Positions 9,090 through 18,088 of a DNA stretch of 64,000 bases are shown here, piece after piece. The stretch comes from Megasphaera paucivorans. Its GTDB lineage: Bacteria > Bacillota > Negativicutes > Veillonellales > Megasphaeraceae. Location: contig NZ_FNHQ01000006.1 of assembly GCF_900103535.1 (NCBI RefSeq), positions 54,666 through 118,665 of the forward strand, read 5' to 3'. The notes beneath the pieces are model-generated. The model did no database searches and was not told the DNA's origin. It worked only from the letters and a program-made list of their open reading frames with translations. How positions within the stretch are numbered: position 1 is the first letter of the stretch; every line of letters begins with the position of its first letter. Made by a program: the position numbers and the translations under genes.

Positions 9090-9545
9090 TCATTCCTTCA
9101 TTAGCGAAACAATAAGTTTTACAAGTTGTGACACGGTATCTTGATTATTTGTAATAATTAATATGGTATCATCTCCGGCAATTGTCCCTATGACACTTTC
9201 CCATTTTGCATGATCAATAGCCGATGCCACCATATTAGCAGAACCCGGAAGAGTATGTAACACAATTTGATTTAAACAAAAATCAACACGTACGATAGAA
9301 TCTTGAAATAATCGAGCCATACGGTTTTTAGACATAAGAATATTTTGTTCAGGTGATAATGCATATCGGTAATGTCCATCACTCGTAGGCACCTTAATAA
9401 GCATTAGTTCCTTGATATCGCGGGAAACCGTAGCCTGCGTTACTTCTATGCCTTCTTGCTGCAAAGCCTTTGCCAATTCTTCCTGTGTCTCTATCGGCCT
9501 GGATTGGACGATTTCTTTAATTTTAGTATACCTAAATCTCTTCAT
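9090..9545 (-). CDS. argR: Arginine repressor
   Basis: 151-aa hexameric transcription factor that represses arginine biosynthesis and may activate catabolism when arginine is bound. The N-terminal winged helix contains KIKEIVQSRP and ATVSRDIKEL. The C-terminal oligomerisation and ligand domain contains GTIAGDDTILII. I place the start at ATG 9545 (MKRFRYTKI), which has agaggg upstream; the reading frame extends further but only through mnmM sequence. It begins 2 bases after mnmM ends. No arginine genes are in the window. Confidence 0.94.
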   Translation of the reverse strand: MKRFRYTKIKEIVQSRPIETQEELAKALQQEGIEVTQATVSRDIKELMLIKVPTSDGHYRYALSPEQNILMSKNRMARLFQDSIVRVDFCLNQIVLHTLPGSANMVASAIDHAKWESVIGTIAGDDTILIITNNQDTVSQLVKLIVSLMKE

Positions 9546-9547
9546 TT

Positions 9548-10129
9548 TTACCCTCTTTTCTGAATAATATATAAAATTGGTGGGTTGTGTATTTGATTTA
9601 AAGGCTGCCAATATGATACATCATATTCTTTCTGCGGCACATGCTGCAAAAATTTCTTTAAAGCATGCTGCTCTTCTTCTCCTGCTGGTGTACCTGGATA
9701 GGCTGCTAACATAATTATGCCATTTTTCGCAATTTTATTCAAGCATATTTTACATGCATTTATAGTCGTTGCGCTTTGCGTATAAATGGCATGATCTCCT
9801 GCCGGCAAGTAACCTAAATTGAATACAACCACGTCTAAAGGTTCTGTAATCTGCGTAACAAGTTGATCATGCGATCCTACTCCATATATAATATGCAGGT
9901 ATTCCCTGTCTTTTCCAGACATATTTTTTTTTGTTTGTTCAATGGCGCAAGATTGAATATCAAAAGCATATAACTGTGCCGATTGATTCATATGCTGTGC
10001 TAAAAACATGGTATCATGCCCATTGCCGCACGTCATATCAACAAGTACTTTTGCCTTCGGAATATAGGGAAGTAAAAGTGCATGTGCCATAGTAACAGCA
10101 TTTTTTAACGGAAAAGTTTCTATCATCAT
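9548..10129 (-). CDS. mnmM: tRNA (mnm5s2U34) methyltransferase, YtqB/MnmM family
   Basis: 193-aa class I SAM-dependent methyltransferase. Motif I is VDMTCGNGHDTMFLA, the acidic end of strand 2 is in AFDIQSC, and the substrate-site motif is FNLGYLPAGDHAI, diagnostic of the YtqB family. In Bacillus this enzyme completes the wobble-uridine modification of certain tRNAs by methylating the 5-aminomethyl group; that role is inferred by family. Its start overlaps nadK by 4 bases (ATGA-type junction). Confidence 0.85.
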   Translation of the reverse strand: MMIETFPLKNAVTMAHALLLPYIPKAKVLVDMTCGNGHDTMFLAQHMNQSAQLYAFDIQSCAIEQTKKNMSGKDREYLHIIYGVGSHDQLVTQITEPLDVVVFNLGYLPAGDHAIYTQSATTINACKICLNKIAKNGIIMLAAYPGTPAGEEEQHALKKFLQHVPQKEYDVSYWQPLNQIHNPPILYIIQKRG

Positions 10130-10998
10130 TTCGTTCCCATAAGTTTAGTAAATAAATTTTTGTAAAAATAATTTTTATTAAACCGCATAAGTTTTAACGT
10201 CCTGTCAGATTTTCGAATATGCAGCGTCATATCCTTAGTAAATTCCAAATCCACCATGCCATCCACAGAAATACGAATACTATTACGATTATTGGCTGCC
10301 GTAAAGCTGACACGGTCCGTATCGCTTAAAATCAAGGGAACTTTAAGCAGCAGATGCGGACAAATAGGTGTTACCATTAAACACGGTGCTGACGGTGCTA
10401 CAATCGGCCCGCCACTGGAAAAAGTATAACCGGTACTGCCGGTCGGCGTGGAAATAATAATGCCATCACAAGGATATTGTTGAATAAAGTCATGATTAAT
10501 ATACATATCAAGACGAATAAGCTTTCCTACATTGCCATGACCGACAACTATATCATTTAACGCTTCCGGCATAATTTGAACAGATCCATCTTCCAAGCAA
10601 AGATCAGCTTGAAGCATCATTCGTTCTTCAATAAAAAATCGTCCTTCCAAAATGTCTTTAAGACGGTTTTCCAATGACTCTGTCTCCACTTCGTACAAAA
10701 ATCCCAAAGAACCAATATTGACTCCGCAAATAGGAACACCTCTGCCGGCAAATTCGCGAGACAGTTTAAGTATGGTTCCATCTCCCCCCAAAACCATCGC
10801 AACATCAATAGAATTAAAGATAATCCCTCTTGGTTTTAAATGTGCCTCAGGAATTTCTTTGAAAATGGATTGTTTACCATTGCGTACATCTTCCGGCAAA
10901 TAAAAATCTACTTGATATTGCAAACATAATTCCATAAGTTCATGAACTAAAGGAGCACTTTCTTCTTTTACCAGATTAGGAAATATACCAATTCTCAT
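10126..10998 (-). CDS. nadK: NAD kinase
   Basis: 290-aa cytoplasmic enzyme phosphorylating NAD to NADP. The diagnostic GGDGT motif is in MVLGGDGTILK, followed by NDIVVGHG and the STPTGSTGYTFSSGGP loop that binds NAD. Length is typical. It sits between tlyA and mnmM in the conserved tlyA-nadK-argR-recN order, 8 bases after tlyA. Confidence 0.95.
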   Translation of the reverse strand: MRIGIFPNLVKEESAPLVHELMELCLQYQVDFYLPEDVRNGKQSIFKEIPEAHLKPRGIIFNSIDVAMVLGGDGTILKLSREFAGRGVPICGVNIGSLGFLYEVETESLENRLKDILEGRFFIEERMMLQADLCLEDGSVQIMPEALNDIVVGHGNVGKLIRLDMYINHDFIQQYPCDGIIISTPTGSTGYTFSSGGPIVAPSAPCLMVTPICPHLLLKVPLILSDTDRVSFTAANNRNSIRISVDGMVDLEFTKDMTLHIRKSDRTLKLMRFNKNYFYKNLFTKLMGTK

Positions 10999-11006
10999 AC
11001 TATCAC

Positions 11007-11804
11007 CTACATTTGATGGGATTTCTCCACAATATCGTCTATCATATCCTCTGTAATTTCATTATGCTTTGCTATATTCTTGCAACTATATAGTAAATAT
11101 TCTATATTGCCCTCAGCGCCTTTGATGGGAGAAAAAGTCAAGGCCAGCGGAGATAGTCCTTCTGCCGCAATTCCGTTCGTAACATGGCGGATAACATACC
11201 GGTGGATATCTCTATCACGAACAATACCGCCTTTTCCCACATGTTCCCGTCCAGCTTCAAACTGCGGTTTAATTAGAGTCACCATAGTACCGTTCTCCTT
11301 CAAAAGCGGTACAACGGCAGGCATTATTTTTAAAAGAGAAATAAAAGACACATCAATGGAGATAAAATCAACTGCTTCTCCTAAATCTTCTAATGTCACA
11401 TTGCGAATATTGGTCCGCTCCATATTTATTACACGTTCATCCGTACGTAGTTTCCATGCTAGTTGTCCATATCCAACATCAACAGCATATACTTTTTTTG
11501 CTCCATTTTGCAGAGCACAATCTGTAAAACCACCAGTAGAAGCACCTATATCCATCATAACCGCTCCCTGTAAATCAATAGGAAAAGCTGACAATGCTTT
11601 TTCCAGCTTGAGCCCCCCCCTGCCTACATACGGAATAGGATTTCCTTTCACAATAATCTCCGCTTCTACATCTATTTTGGTGCCGGCTTTATCTACACGT
11701 TGATTTCTGACAAAAACCAGCCCGGCCATAATTGTTGCCTTCGCTTTTTCGCGACTCTCTGAAAGGCCGCGAGATACAAGCAATGTGTCTAATCGTTCTT
11801 TCAT
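11007..11804 (-). CDS. tlyA: TlyA-family rRNA 2'-O-methyltransferase
   Basis: 265-aa protein with an N-terminal S4 RNA-binding domain (RLDTLLVSRGLSESREKAKA) and an RrmJ/FtsJ-type methyltransferase domain (DIGASTGGFTDC, VYAVDVGYGQLAW, ISIDVSFISL, LIKPQFEAG). Homologues methylate 16S and/or 23S rRNA; older annotations call it hemolysin A, a label not supported by the domains. It lies between ispA and nadK in a tightly spaced operon. Confidence 0.92.
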   Translation of the reverse strand: MKERLDTLLVSRGLSESREKAKATIMAGLVFVRNQRVDKAGTKIDVEAEIIVKGNPIPYVGRGGLKLEKALSAFPIDLQGAVMMDIGASTGGFTDCALQNGAKKVYAVDVGYGQLAWKLRTDERVINMERTNIRNVTLEDLGEAVDFISIDVSFISLLKIMPAVVPLLKENGTMVTLIKPQFEAGREHVGKGGIVRDRDIHRYVIRHVTNGIAAEGLSPLALTFSPIKGAEGNIEYLLYSCKNIAKHNEITEDMIDDIVEKSHQM

Positions 11805-11816
11805 TATCCTACCCTC

Positions 11817-12701
11817 TTAATTCACCCTTACCAACATATATTCTACTAATTCTTTCAATATCCTGGCTCTGTCGCCGAACGGCTTCAGTGAAGTACTGGC
11901 TGATTCAGCGGCTTGACGTGCCAGGCGTCGTGCTTCTTCTAAGGAGAAAATAGTTGCATATGTTGCTTTTTTATTTTTTTCATCACTGCCAACCGGTTTT
12001 CCTAATACATGGGAATCACCTACTACATCAAGAATATCATCGGTAATTTGAAAAGTAAGTCCCATATAAAGAGCATAATCATCCAGCGCATTCCGTTCTT
12101 CCTGCGTCGCATCTCCTAAAATTGCAGCAATATCAATTGCTGTTTTAAAAATAACTCCTGTTTTAGCCTTATGAAGCAGCTTTAATCCATCAATGCCGAT
12201 TTCCATATTCCCTTCCGATTCAAGATCAAAAGCCTGTCCGCCCACCATACCTGCAGGTCCTGCAGCCTGTGCAAATGTCGAAATAATAGCCGCAATTTTT
12301 GAAGATTCTATCTGTTTTTGGCTGGCCATTAATTCAAACGCATACGTCAATAAGCCATCTCCCGCCAAAATTGCCATTCCCTCTCCGTACACTTTATGAT
12401 TTGTTAAGTTCCCGCGTCTATAATCATCATTATCCATGGCAGGCAAATCGTCATGAATCAAGGAATACGTATGAACACATTCCAATGCACACGCCATGTC
12501 CAGATAAGGCCGCGGATTTTTTCCCAGCATCTCAATAACCGCAAGCATTAAGATTGGACGAATCCGTTTGCCGCCGCCATTAAGGCTGTAATTCATAGAT
12601 TCATAGAGTGTCTCAAAGGCTTTGACATCGGTACACAGCAATTCTTTCAGCCGTGCATCAATATGTTTTTTCTGTTCTTCCATATACTCTTGCAGCATCA
12701 T
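11817..12701 (-). CDS. ispA: Polyprenyl (farnesyl/geranyl) diphosphate synthase
   Basis: 294-aa all-helical trans-prenyltransferase joining isopentenyl diphosphate to an allylic diphosphate. The first Asp-rich motif is HDDLPAMDNDD and the second QITDDILDVVGD, with the GGKRIRP motif near residue 40. Size and position next to xseB point to the short-chain FPP synthase that feeds undecaprenyl phosphate and quinones. The start overlaps the end of xseB by 4 bases. Chain length cannot be fixed from sequence reading alone. Confidence 0.93.
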   Translation of the reverse strand: MMLQEYMEEQKKHIDARLKELLCTDVKAFETLYESMNYSLNGGGKRIRPILMLAVIEMLGKNPRPYLDMACALECVHTYSLIHDDLPAMDNDDYRRGNLTNHKVYGEGMAILAGDGLLTYAFELMASQKQIESSKIAAIISTFAQAAGPAGMVGGQAFDLESEGNMEIGIDGLKLLHKAKTGVIFKTAIDIAAILGDATQEERNALDDYALYMGLTFQITDDILDVVGDSHVLGKPVGSDEKNKKATYATIFSLEEARRLARQAAESASTSLKPFGDRARILKELVEYMLVRVN

Positions 12702-12967
12702 AGGTCTAACGTCCCTTCTTCGGTTACCCCATTGGCACTGTTATTCTCTTCTTTTTGTGCGTCAACATGAACAGCCATCAATGCTTCCACTCGCTGCTTT
12801 GCATATTCCAGTGCGCTTTCACATTCCTGCGACACTTTAACAGCTTTTTCAAACAAATCCAGAGATTCTTTCAATGTTAAATTAGGAGTTTCCAGCGCTT
12901 TAACCAATTGTTCCAGCTGTTCATAATTATTTTCAAAATTTTTTAATTTATCTATTCCTTTTGCCAT
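12698..12967 (-). CDS. xseB: Exodeoxyribonuclease VII small subunit
   Basis: 89-aa helical protein with the family core FENNYEQLEQLVKALE and LTLKESLDLFEKAVK. Several copies bind one XseA to form exonuclease VII, which degrades single-stranded DNA from both ends. It overlaps the 3' end of xseA by 20 bases and ispA by 4 bases, so the three are probably translated as a coupled set. Confidence 0.94.
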   Translation of the reverse strand: MAKGIDKLKNFENNYEQLEQLVKALETPNLTLKESLDLFEKAVKVSQECESALEYAKQRVEALMAVHVDAQKEENNSANGVTEEGTLDL

Positions 12968-14162
12968 GAATTGTTACCTCTTTCACATCCGTCGTAATCA
13001 AACCATCGACTAATTGTATATATAAAGGCTTTTCTTTGGAAACGCTATGTATATCCGAAATAATATGACCATCCTGTTCCAGTTGTCCATACCCTTTGCG
13101 CACAAGCAAGATAGGGTTCATTGCTTCCAGTCCTGCTTTCAATTCAGCACATTTTTTTAAATTATCAGCGTAACATAAGTTGAATTGCTGCAGTGTCGTA
13201 TGCAAAAGATGTTCCACCTGTTGTTTTTTTAAAATCAGATACTCATCATACCGTTTTGGTTGTAATCCAGCAGTTGTTTTGATTACATCATGCTGCCAGC
13301 GCTCAAAACACAAAGAAATGGCATGATACGCAGATTCTGTCATTTCTGCTATATCCAACGCCATTTCATCAAAAGACGGAATAGCCAGCTCTGCTGCATG
13401 CGTAGGTGTCGCTGCTCGTACATCTGCTGCATAATCAGCCAGCGTTGTATCTGTTTCATGTCCTATAGCGGTTATAATAGGAATTTCAGAATGATAAATT
13501 GCCTGTACCACTGCCGGATGATTAAAGCACCATAAATCTTCCATAGAGCCACCGCCGCGGGCAAGAATAAGTACATCCAGATGCGAATCAGCACCTGCTG
13601 AAGCAATTTTCTGCGCAATTATAGTTTCTACTCCGACGCCTTGCACCGGAATGGGAAAAAGTTCAATCTGCACATAAGGATTTCGTTCTGCTGCGATTTT
13701 ATGAATATCATGTAATACAGCACCCGTCTTAGAAGTAAGGATACCTATAGTCCAAGGAAATCTAGGCAGCGGCTTTTTATGTTCCGTATCAAAATAGCCT
13801 TCTGCCGCCAGTTCCTTTTTTACCTTTTCATATTCTGCCTGAAGTTTTCCTACACCCTGAGAAAAAAGACGTTCTATAATAAAAGATACTGAACCTGCTT
13901 TTTCATACACCTGAACCGCTCCAATAACAACGACATGGTCCCCTTCACAAACGTTATCCATAGAACGACCTGCCCGTCCGGCGAATAAAATTGCATGAAT
14001 AGAACAATTGTCATCTCTTAAATTCATATAATAATGTCCATTAGATGCACGTTTCAGTCCAATAATATTTCCTTCCATCGCTACGCTTTGAAGTTTATAG
14101 TCTTTATAAACATCTTCTTTAATGCGTCGAACTACATCTGTTACAGATGCATATTTCATCAT
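12948..14162 (-). CDS. xseA: Exodeoxyribonuclease VII large subunit
   Basis: 404-aa catalytic subunit of exonuclease VII. An N-terminal OB-fold is followed by the nuclease core with ARGGGSMEDLWCFN and AIGHETDTTLADYAADVRAA, then coiled coil. I choose ATG 14162, which has aaggag six bases upstream and forms an ATGA overlap with the TsaD-like gene's stop; a longer frame reaches 14195 without its own site. Length is near the family norm. Confidence 0.95.
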   Translation of the reverse strand: MMKYASVTDVVRRIKEDVYKDYKLQSVAMEGNIIGLKRASNGHYYMNLRDDNCSIHAILFAGRAGRSMDNVCEGDHVVVIGAVQVYEKAGSVSFIIERLFSQGVGKLQAEYEKVKKELAAEGYFDTEHKKPLPRFPWTIGILTSKTGAVLHDIHKIAAERNPYVQIELFPIPVQGVGVETIIAQKIASAGADSHLDVLILARGGGSMEDLWCFNHPAVVQAIYHSEIPIITAIGHETDTTLADYAADVRAATPTHAAELAIPSFDEMALDIAEMTESAYHAISLCFERWQHDVIKTTAGLQPKRYDEYLILKKQQVEHLLHTTLQQFNLCYADNLKKCAELKAGLEAMNPILLVRKGYGQLEQDGHIISDIHSVSKEKPLYIQLVDGLITTDVKEVTIHGKRNR

Positions 14163-15118
14163 TTTTTCTCCTTCTGATATGCATAGGACGCCCAAAAAGC
14201 CGCCCCAGTTGCATTATCAGCACTATAACACGGTTCAGCTGTATCTATGCGTATATCATGTATACCACCATAATGCATCAGACACTCTCGCAAATATGTG
14301 TTTGATAAGACACCCCCTGCCGCAACAAGCCGCTCCATTCCTCTTTCACAACCGAAATCAAGGAGTTTTTCCAATCCGTTCCAAATAGTTGAAAGTGTCC
14401 ATTTAGCGATTTTTGTCATATCATAACTTTTTTCTGCCATATACCTCTGCGCTTGGGATTCCGGTCCGGAAAAACTGATTTCCCCACTTTTATAAAATAC
14501 AGGTGCCCCTCGGACAACAGCAGAATATTGCTGTGCTAAAGTATCTATCGCAGACCCGGCAGGAAAGGAAAGTCCCATCGCCACCCCTACCCGATCCACA
14601 AATTGTCCGGCACTAATATCACTGCTGCCGCCAATTCGTGTAATTGACAAGCCCCGTTCATCGGGAGATACGTATAAAAAATCTGTGGTTCCTCCAGAAA
14701 GGTGTAATCCATAAAAAGGTTCTATCCCTATTTTTTTTAAATTGCACAGTACTGCAAATAAATGATTTTCCTGATGACTAATCACATACAGCGGCACTCC
14801 CAGCACCGCCGCTAATGAACGAGCATATCCATAGCCCGAATAAAACGCCGGCATATAAGAATCTTCGCGCCGGCGGGGTTTATCGGTGACCCCAATAGCA
14901 CGAATATCCATATAATCTCGCAACGAAGTACTTAATTTTTCAAAAAGTTCTGGTAAGTTCCGCGTATGCTGATAAACCATATTGGATTGCGCTAACCCGC
15001 GTCCACCCTTAGCTACTTCAAGAATTTTTCGTTCATCAGCAATGACACGATACGTCTCATCTACAAGAGAAACAGAAGTTGTATAACAACTCGTATCAAT
15101 GCCCAAATAGGTATTCAT
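14159..15118 (-). CDS. TsaD/Kae1-like ASKHA-fold protein (peptidase M22 family)
   Basis: 319-aa paralogue of the tRNA threonylcarbamoyltransferase TsaD. The fold's key stretches are recognisable: LGIDTSCYTTSVSL at the N terminus, the metal-binding HQENH (TsaD has HxEGH), LSGGTTDF, SAGQFVDRVGVAMGL, AAGGVLSN and YSADNATG. The changed metal-site surround and shorter length argue against it being the primary TsaD, which should be encoded elsewhere. TsaC/Sua5 is in this window at 53026-54075. It is tied to nusB (no gap) and xseA (ATGA overlap). Activity unknown; older labels read O-sialoglycoprotein endopeptidase. Confidence 0.82.
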   Translation of the reverse strand: MNTYLGIDTSCYTTSVSLVDETYRVIADERKILEVAKGGRGLAQSNMVYQHTRNLPELFEKLSTSLRDYMDIRAIGVTDKPRRREDSYMPAFYSGYGYARSLAAVLGVPLYVISHQENHLFAVLCNLKKIGIEPFYGLHLSGGTTDFLYVSPDERGLSITRIGGSSDISAGQFVDRVGVAMGLSFPAGSAIDTLAQQYSAVVRGAPVFYKSGEISFSGPESQAQRYMAEKSYDMTKIAKWTLSTIWNGLEKLLDFGCERGMERLVAAGGVLSNTYLRECLMHYGGIHDIRIDTAEPCYSADNATGAAFWASYAYQKEKK

Positions 15119-15565
15119 CTATCTTTTATCCTTTACATACGCACCTAAAATACCATTGACAAAGCGTGAAGAAGCAGGACCGCCATACCTTTTAGCCAAC
15201 CGTACCGCTTCATTAAGAACAATAGATTCTTCAATATTTTCCTTAGGATACAACAGTTCACAAAGAGACATCCGCATAATATTTTTATCTGTTCTATCCA
15301 TTTGTGACAAATCCCATTTTTTGGAATAATGACCGATAATTTCATCAAATTCCGCCATATGCTGCCGCGTTGTTTCCACTAAGTAGGTACAATAGACATT
15401 CTCATCCTGCATTGTCAAATCATCATTTTCTTCAAATGCGTCCTGTTCATCTGCCGTATTGGTTTCCAATATTTCACTTTCTGTATACTGTATGTCGTTT
15501 TCCTCATGAAATTCCCGAGAAAACAAAATTTGCAGCGCCTGTTGACGCGCTTTATATCTGCTCAC
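15119..15565 (-). CDS. nusB: Transcription antitermination factor NusB
   Basis: 148-aa helical RNA-binding protein that pairs with NusE/S10 on boxA to support rRNA transcription. The start SRYKARQQALQILF and the C-terminal half DRTDKNIMRMSLCELLY and NEAVRLAKRYGGPASSRFVNGILG fit the family. An acidic, low-complexity insert lies at about residues 19-52. The gene abuts the TsaD-like gene at 15118 and is 16 bases after the second Asp23 gene, the Firmicute Asp23-nusB order. Confidence 0.94.
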   Translation of the reverse strand: MSRYKARQQALQILFSREFHEENDIQYTESEILETNTADEQDAFEENDDLTMQDENVYCTYLVETTRQHMAEFDEIIGHYSKKWDLSQMDRTDKNIMRMSLCELLYPKENIEESIVLNEAVRLAKRYGGPASSRFVNGILGAYVKDKR

Positions 15566-15581
15566 GCTGACCTCCCGTTTT

Positions 15582-15923
15582 CTATATAATCTTAGTCCGC
15601 AATATCAGGTCTTCAATAGTAACATCAATACGAAGATCCTTTGGTTCAATCATAGTTTGCAATCTGTTTCCTATAATCTGTTGAACTTGTAAAGCAAGCT
15701 GCTCCAAGTTTTCTCCATAATAAGCTATAATATGAATATCAACAGCTAACCCCGCATCGGTCTGTATTACTGTAATTCCCCGCGCCCTTTGTCCATTAAA
15801 GCGAGCACGTAGAGAAGTACTGATTCCAGCCACTCCGGGAACTTCCATAGCCGCCAGCTTAACTAAATTAACCAATACCGTATCTGCAATTTCATAGTGG
15901 AGGATTTGTTCTTTATCTATCAT
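15582..15923 (-). CDS. Asp23/Gls24 family envelope stress protein, copy 2
   Basis: 113-aa Asp23/Gls24 (DUF322) protein with the family's LVKLAAMEVPGVAGI start and the repeated beta-alpha pattern ending in VQQIIGNRL. Family members localise at the membrane via partner proteins and are linked to envelope stress; the molecular role is unsettled. I use ATG 15923 (MIDKEQ), correctly spaced after gaggg; an ATG two codons upstream is too close. It overlaps the first Asp23 gene by 11 bases. Confidence 0.85.
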   Translation of the reverse strand: MIDKEQILHYEIADTVLVNLVKLAAMEVPGVAGISTSLRARFNGQRARGITVIQTDAGLAVDIHIIAYYGENLEQLALQVQQIIGNRLQTMIEPKDLRIDVTIEDLILRTKII

Positions 15924-16305
15924 GGTCATCCCTCATTTCCATCGCGGCAGAAGGCTGTGTAAAGTCAATTTCTTGGACAACAATGTGAACAGCTGCCACA
16001 CTGTATCCTGTCATTTGTTCCACTGTATCTTTTACAATTTTCTGAACTTGTAATGCCACGTCAGGAATACGGTATCCATATTGTACAATAAGCCGGATCG
16101 TAACTTCTGCCACATGACCTTCAAGATGTACGGTCACACCAGCGGCTAAATTCTCCCGTCCCAGTTTAGCCGCCACACCTTCTGCCATGCTGGCAGCAAG
16201 TGAAACAACTTGATCTACCGTTTCTGCAGCCTGTGCCGCAATAACTGCAATGGCACGCTCTGATATAGATATAGTTCCTGCATATTGATCGTTTGTTGTA
16301 TTCAT
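15913..16305 (-). CDS. Asp23/Gls24 family envelope stress protein, copy 1
   Basis: 130-aa Asp23/Gls24 protein: ISERAIAVIAAQAAETVDQV, then VTVHLEGHVAEVTIRLIVQYG and DVALQVQKIVKDTVEQMTG, as in the family. It is paralogous to the next gene, with which it overlaps. ATG 16305 (MNTTND) is preferred because gagg lies six bases upstream; the frame also allows ATG 16317. It is the first gene of the run to recN and starts about 30 bases beyond the efp terminator, so leaky readthrough or a promoter inside the hairpin region may drive the cluster. Confidence 0.86.
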   Translation of the reverse strand: MNTTNDQYAGTISISERAIAVIAAQAAETVDQVVSLAASMAEGVAAKLGRENLAAGVTVHLEGHVAEVTIRLIVQYGYRIPDVALQVQKIVKDTVEQMTGYSVAAVHIVVQEIDFTQPSAAMEMRDDHDR

Positions 16306-16332
16306 AGGCATCCTCATTAGTCATTTGTGCTG

Positions 16333-16364
16333 AAAAAGCGATGAGGATCTCATCGCTTTTTTTT
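16333..16364 (-). terminator. Terminator of pepQ-efp
   Basis: A 13-bp perfect stem (16333-16345 with 49-61) has a 3-base loop and T runs on both sides. It lies directly after efp and before the Asp23 cluster. Confidence 0.85.
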
Positions 16365-16369
16365 ATTCA

Positions 16370-16927
16370 TTATGCTCTTCCCATATATTCGCCGGTTCTC
16401 GTATCAATCTGAAGAAGTTCGCCCTCATTGATAAATAACGGAACTTTGACAACATATCCCGTTTCCAATGTTGCCGGTTTACTGCCGCCAGTCGCTGTGT
16501 CACCACGAACACCGGGATCAGTTTCAACAACTTTAAGTTCTACAGCTGCCGGTAAATCTATACCAATAACACGATTTTGGAACAACATCATAGTAACATT
16601 CATTTCTTCCTTTAAGAAATGAATCGCCGTACCCAGCGTTTCTTTCTGCAATTCAAGTTGTTCATATGTTTCGTTATCCATAAAGCAGTATGCCCCTTCA
16701 CTTTCGTAAAGGTACTGCATCTGCCGGCGGTCTACGTGGCCTTCTTGTACTTTTTCGCCAGCATTCCATGTGCGTTCTACCACCGCACCTGTTTCCAGAT
16801 TCTTTATTTTGGCACGAACAAAAGCGGCCCCTTTACCCGGCTTAACATGTTGAAACTCAACAACCTGCCATACCCTACCATCAATTTCAATCGTTACACC
16901 TGGTCTTAAATCATTACTTGAAATCAT
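16370..16927 (-). CDS. efp: Translation elongation factor P
   Basis: 185-aa three-domain, tRNA-shaped factor that relieves ribosome stalling at polyproline. The conserved loop is [12 protein letters not shown], in which the lysine of GKG is the usual modification site. The C-terminal part RTGEYMGRA is typical. It follows the M24 peptidase gene by 15 bases, the common pepQ-efp pairing, and has ggagga before the ATG. The modification enzyme (EpmA or other) is not in the window. Confidence 0.96.
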   Translation of the reverse strand: MISSNDLRPGVTIEIDGRVWQVVEFQHVKPGKGAAFVRAKIKNLETGAVVERTWNAGEKVQEGHVDRRQMQYLYESEGAYCFMDNETYEQLELQKETLGTAIHFLKEEMNVTMMLFQNRVIGIDLPAAVELKVVETDPGVRGDTATGGSKPATLETGYVVKVPLFINEGELLQIDTRTGEYMGRA

Positions 16928-16942
16928 AAATGTCTCCTCCTA

Positions 16943-18016
16943 CTATGAAAGCTCTACCAACTCTTTCGGTGTTTTCGTTAAAATCTCACAGCCATGAGCC
17001 GTGACGACAACAGAATCCTCAATTCGGACTCCATACTTGCCTTCTATGTACAGCCCCGGTTCAACCGTGACTATCATATTCTCCTGTAATATAGTTTCTG
17101 CCTTGGGAGATAATACAGGCTGCTCATGAATTTCCAGACCAGTACCATGACCTAATGCATGAGTAAAATATGTTCCCACCGCATGGTCTATGAAAAACTG
17201 CCGTATGGTCTCATCTGCTTCACGACAAGACAGTCCTGCGCGAATAATAGATACACCTAACTGCTGCGCCTCCAAAACAAGACCATAAAATTCTTTTTGT
17301 TCCTGTGACGCTCTTCCGGCAACAACCGTCCGCGTCATATCGGAATGATATCCGTCTATGACTGCACCAAAATCAAAGGTCACAAAATCACCATCAGCTA
17401 CAACTTTCTGAGAAGCTGTGCCATGCGGCATTGCGGAGCGAGCTCCAGAAGCAACAATCGTAGTAAATGACTTTTCTTCAGATCCCAGCAACAACATCGA
17501 ACTTTCCAGCCGTGCACACAATTCACATTCTGTAACTCCTGGTTTAATATACGGCATTAATTGATTAAACGCCTTATCCGCTATAATGCTGGCTTCACGA
17601 GTTGACTGCAATTCAGATACTGTTTTTACCGCACGTAAAAAGGAAAACGCACATCCTACAAAGCGACTTTCGTCTGCATGCGCTGTAATACCTTCATACG
17701 CTGCAAGGGTCAAATAATTTTTTTCATATCCAACAACATGCATACTATTTTCTTTTATAAAGCAGCCGATACACTCCAGTAAACGACCTTCATGATTTTT
17801 TATATCACACTCTATTCCGGATTGCTGCGCTGCCTGTTCTGTATACCGGGAATCAGTCCACAAGACGGGCTTTCCTTCCGTCATTAGGACTAAGGCTCCC
17901 TCTCCTCCCGTAAACCCGCTAAAATAACGTAGATTTTCCGGTTGCATAATTACTGCTCCATCTGCAGCCTGTTCTATTAAAAACTGCCGTAACCGTGCTA
18001 TTCTTTCTTTGATCAT
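16943..18016 (-). CDS. pepQ: M24 aminopeptidase (Xaa-Pro type)
   Basis: 357-aa creatinase/aminopeptidase-fold metalloenzyme. The C-terminal pita-bread domain shows the dinuclear metal ligands: DFGAVIDGYHSDMTR (two Asp), HALGHGTGLEIHE (His), VTVEPGLYI (Glu) and VRIEDSV (Glu). It is predicted to cleave peptides at proline; whether it is a dipeptidase or aminopeptidase P is not decided. I place the start at ATG 18016, which follows ggtgat; a GTG three codons upstream is part of that site. Forms an operon with efp. Confidence 0.88.
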   Translation of the reverse strand: MIKERIARLRQFLIEQAADGAVIMQPENLRYFSGFTGGEGALVLMTEGKPVLWTDSRYTEQAAQQSGIECDIKNHEGRLLECIGCFIKENSMHVVGYEKNYLTLAAYEGITAHADESRFVGCAFSFLRAVKTVSELQSTREASIIADKAFNQLMPYIKPGVTECELCARLESSMLLLGSEEKSFTTIVASGARSAMPHGTASQKVVADGDFVTFDFGAVIDGYHSDMTRTVVAGRASQEQKEFYGLVLEAQQLGVSIIRAGLSCREADETIRQFFIDHAVGTYFTHALGHGTGLEIHEQPVLSPKAETILQENMIVTVEPGLYIEGKYGVRIEDSVVVTAHGCEILTKTPKELVELS

Positions 18017-18088
18017 TTTTATCACCCATAATTATTCATTACACTCTATAATAGCATATATTAATGTATTTGAATAGTTTTTTATACA

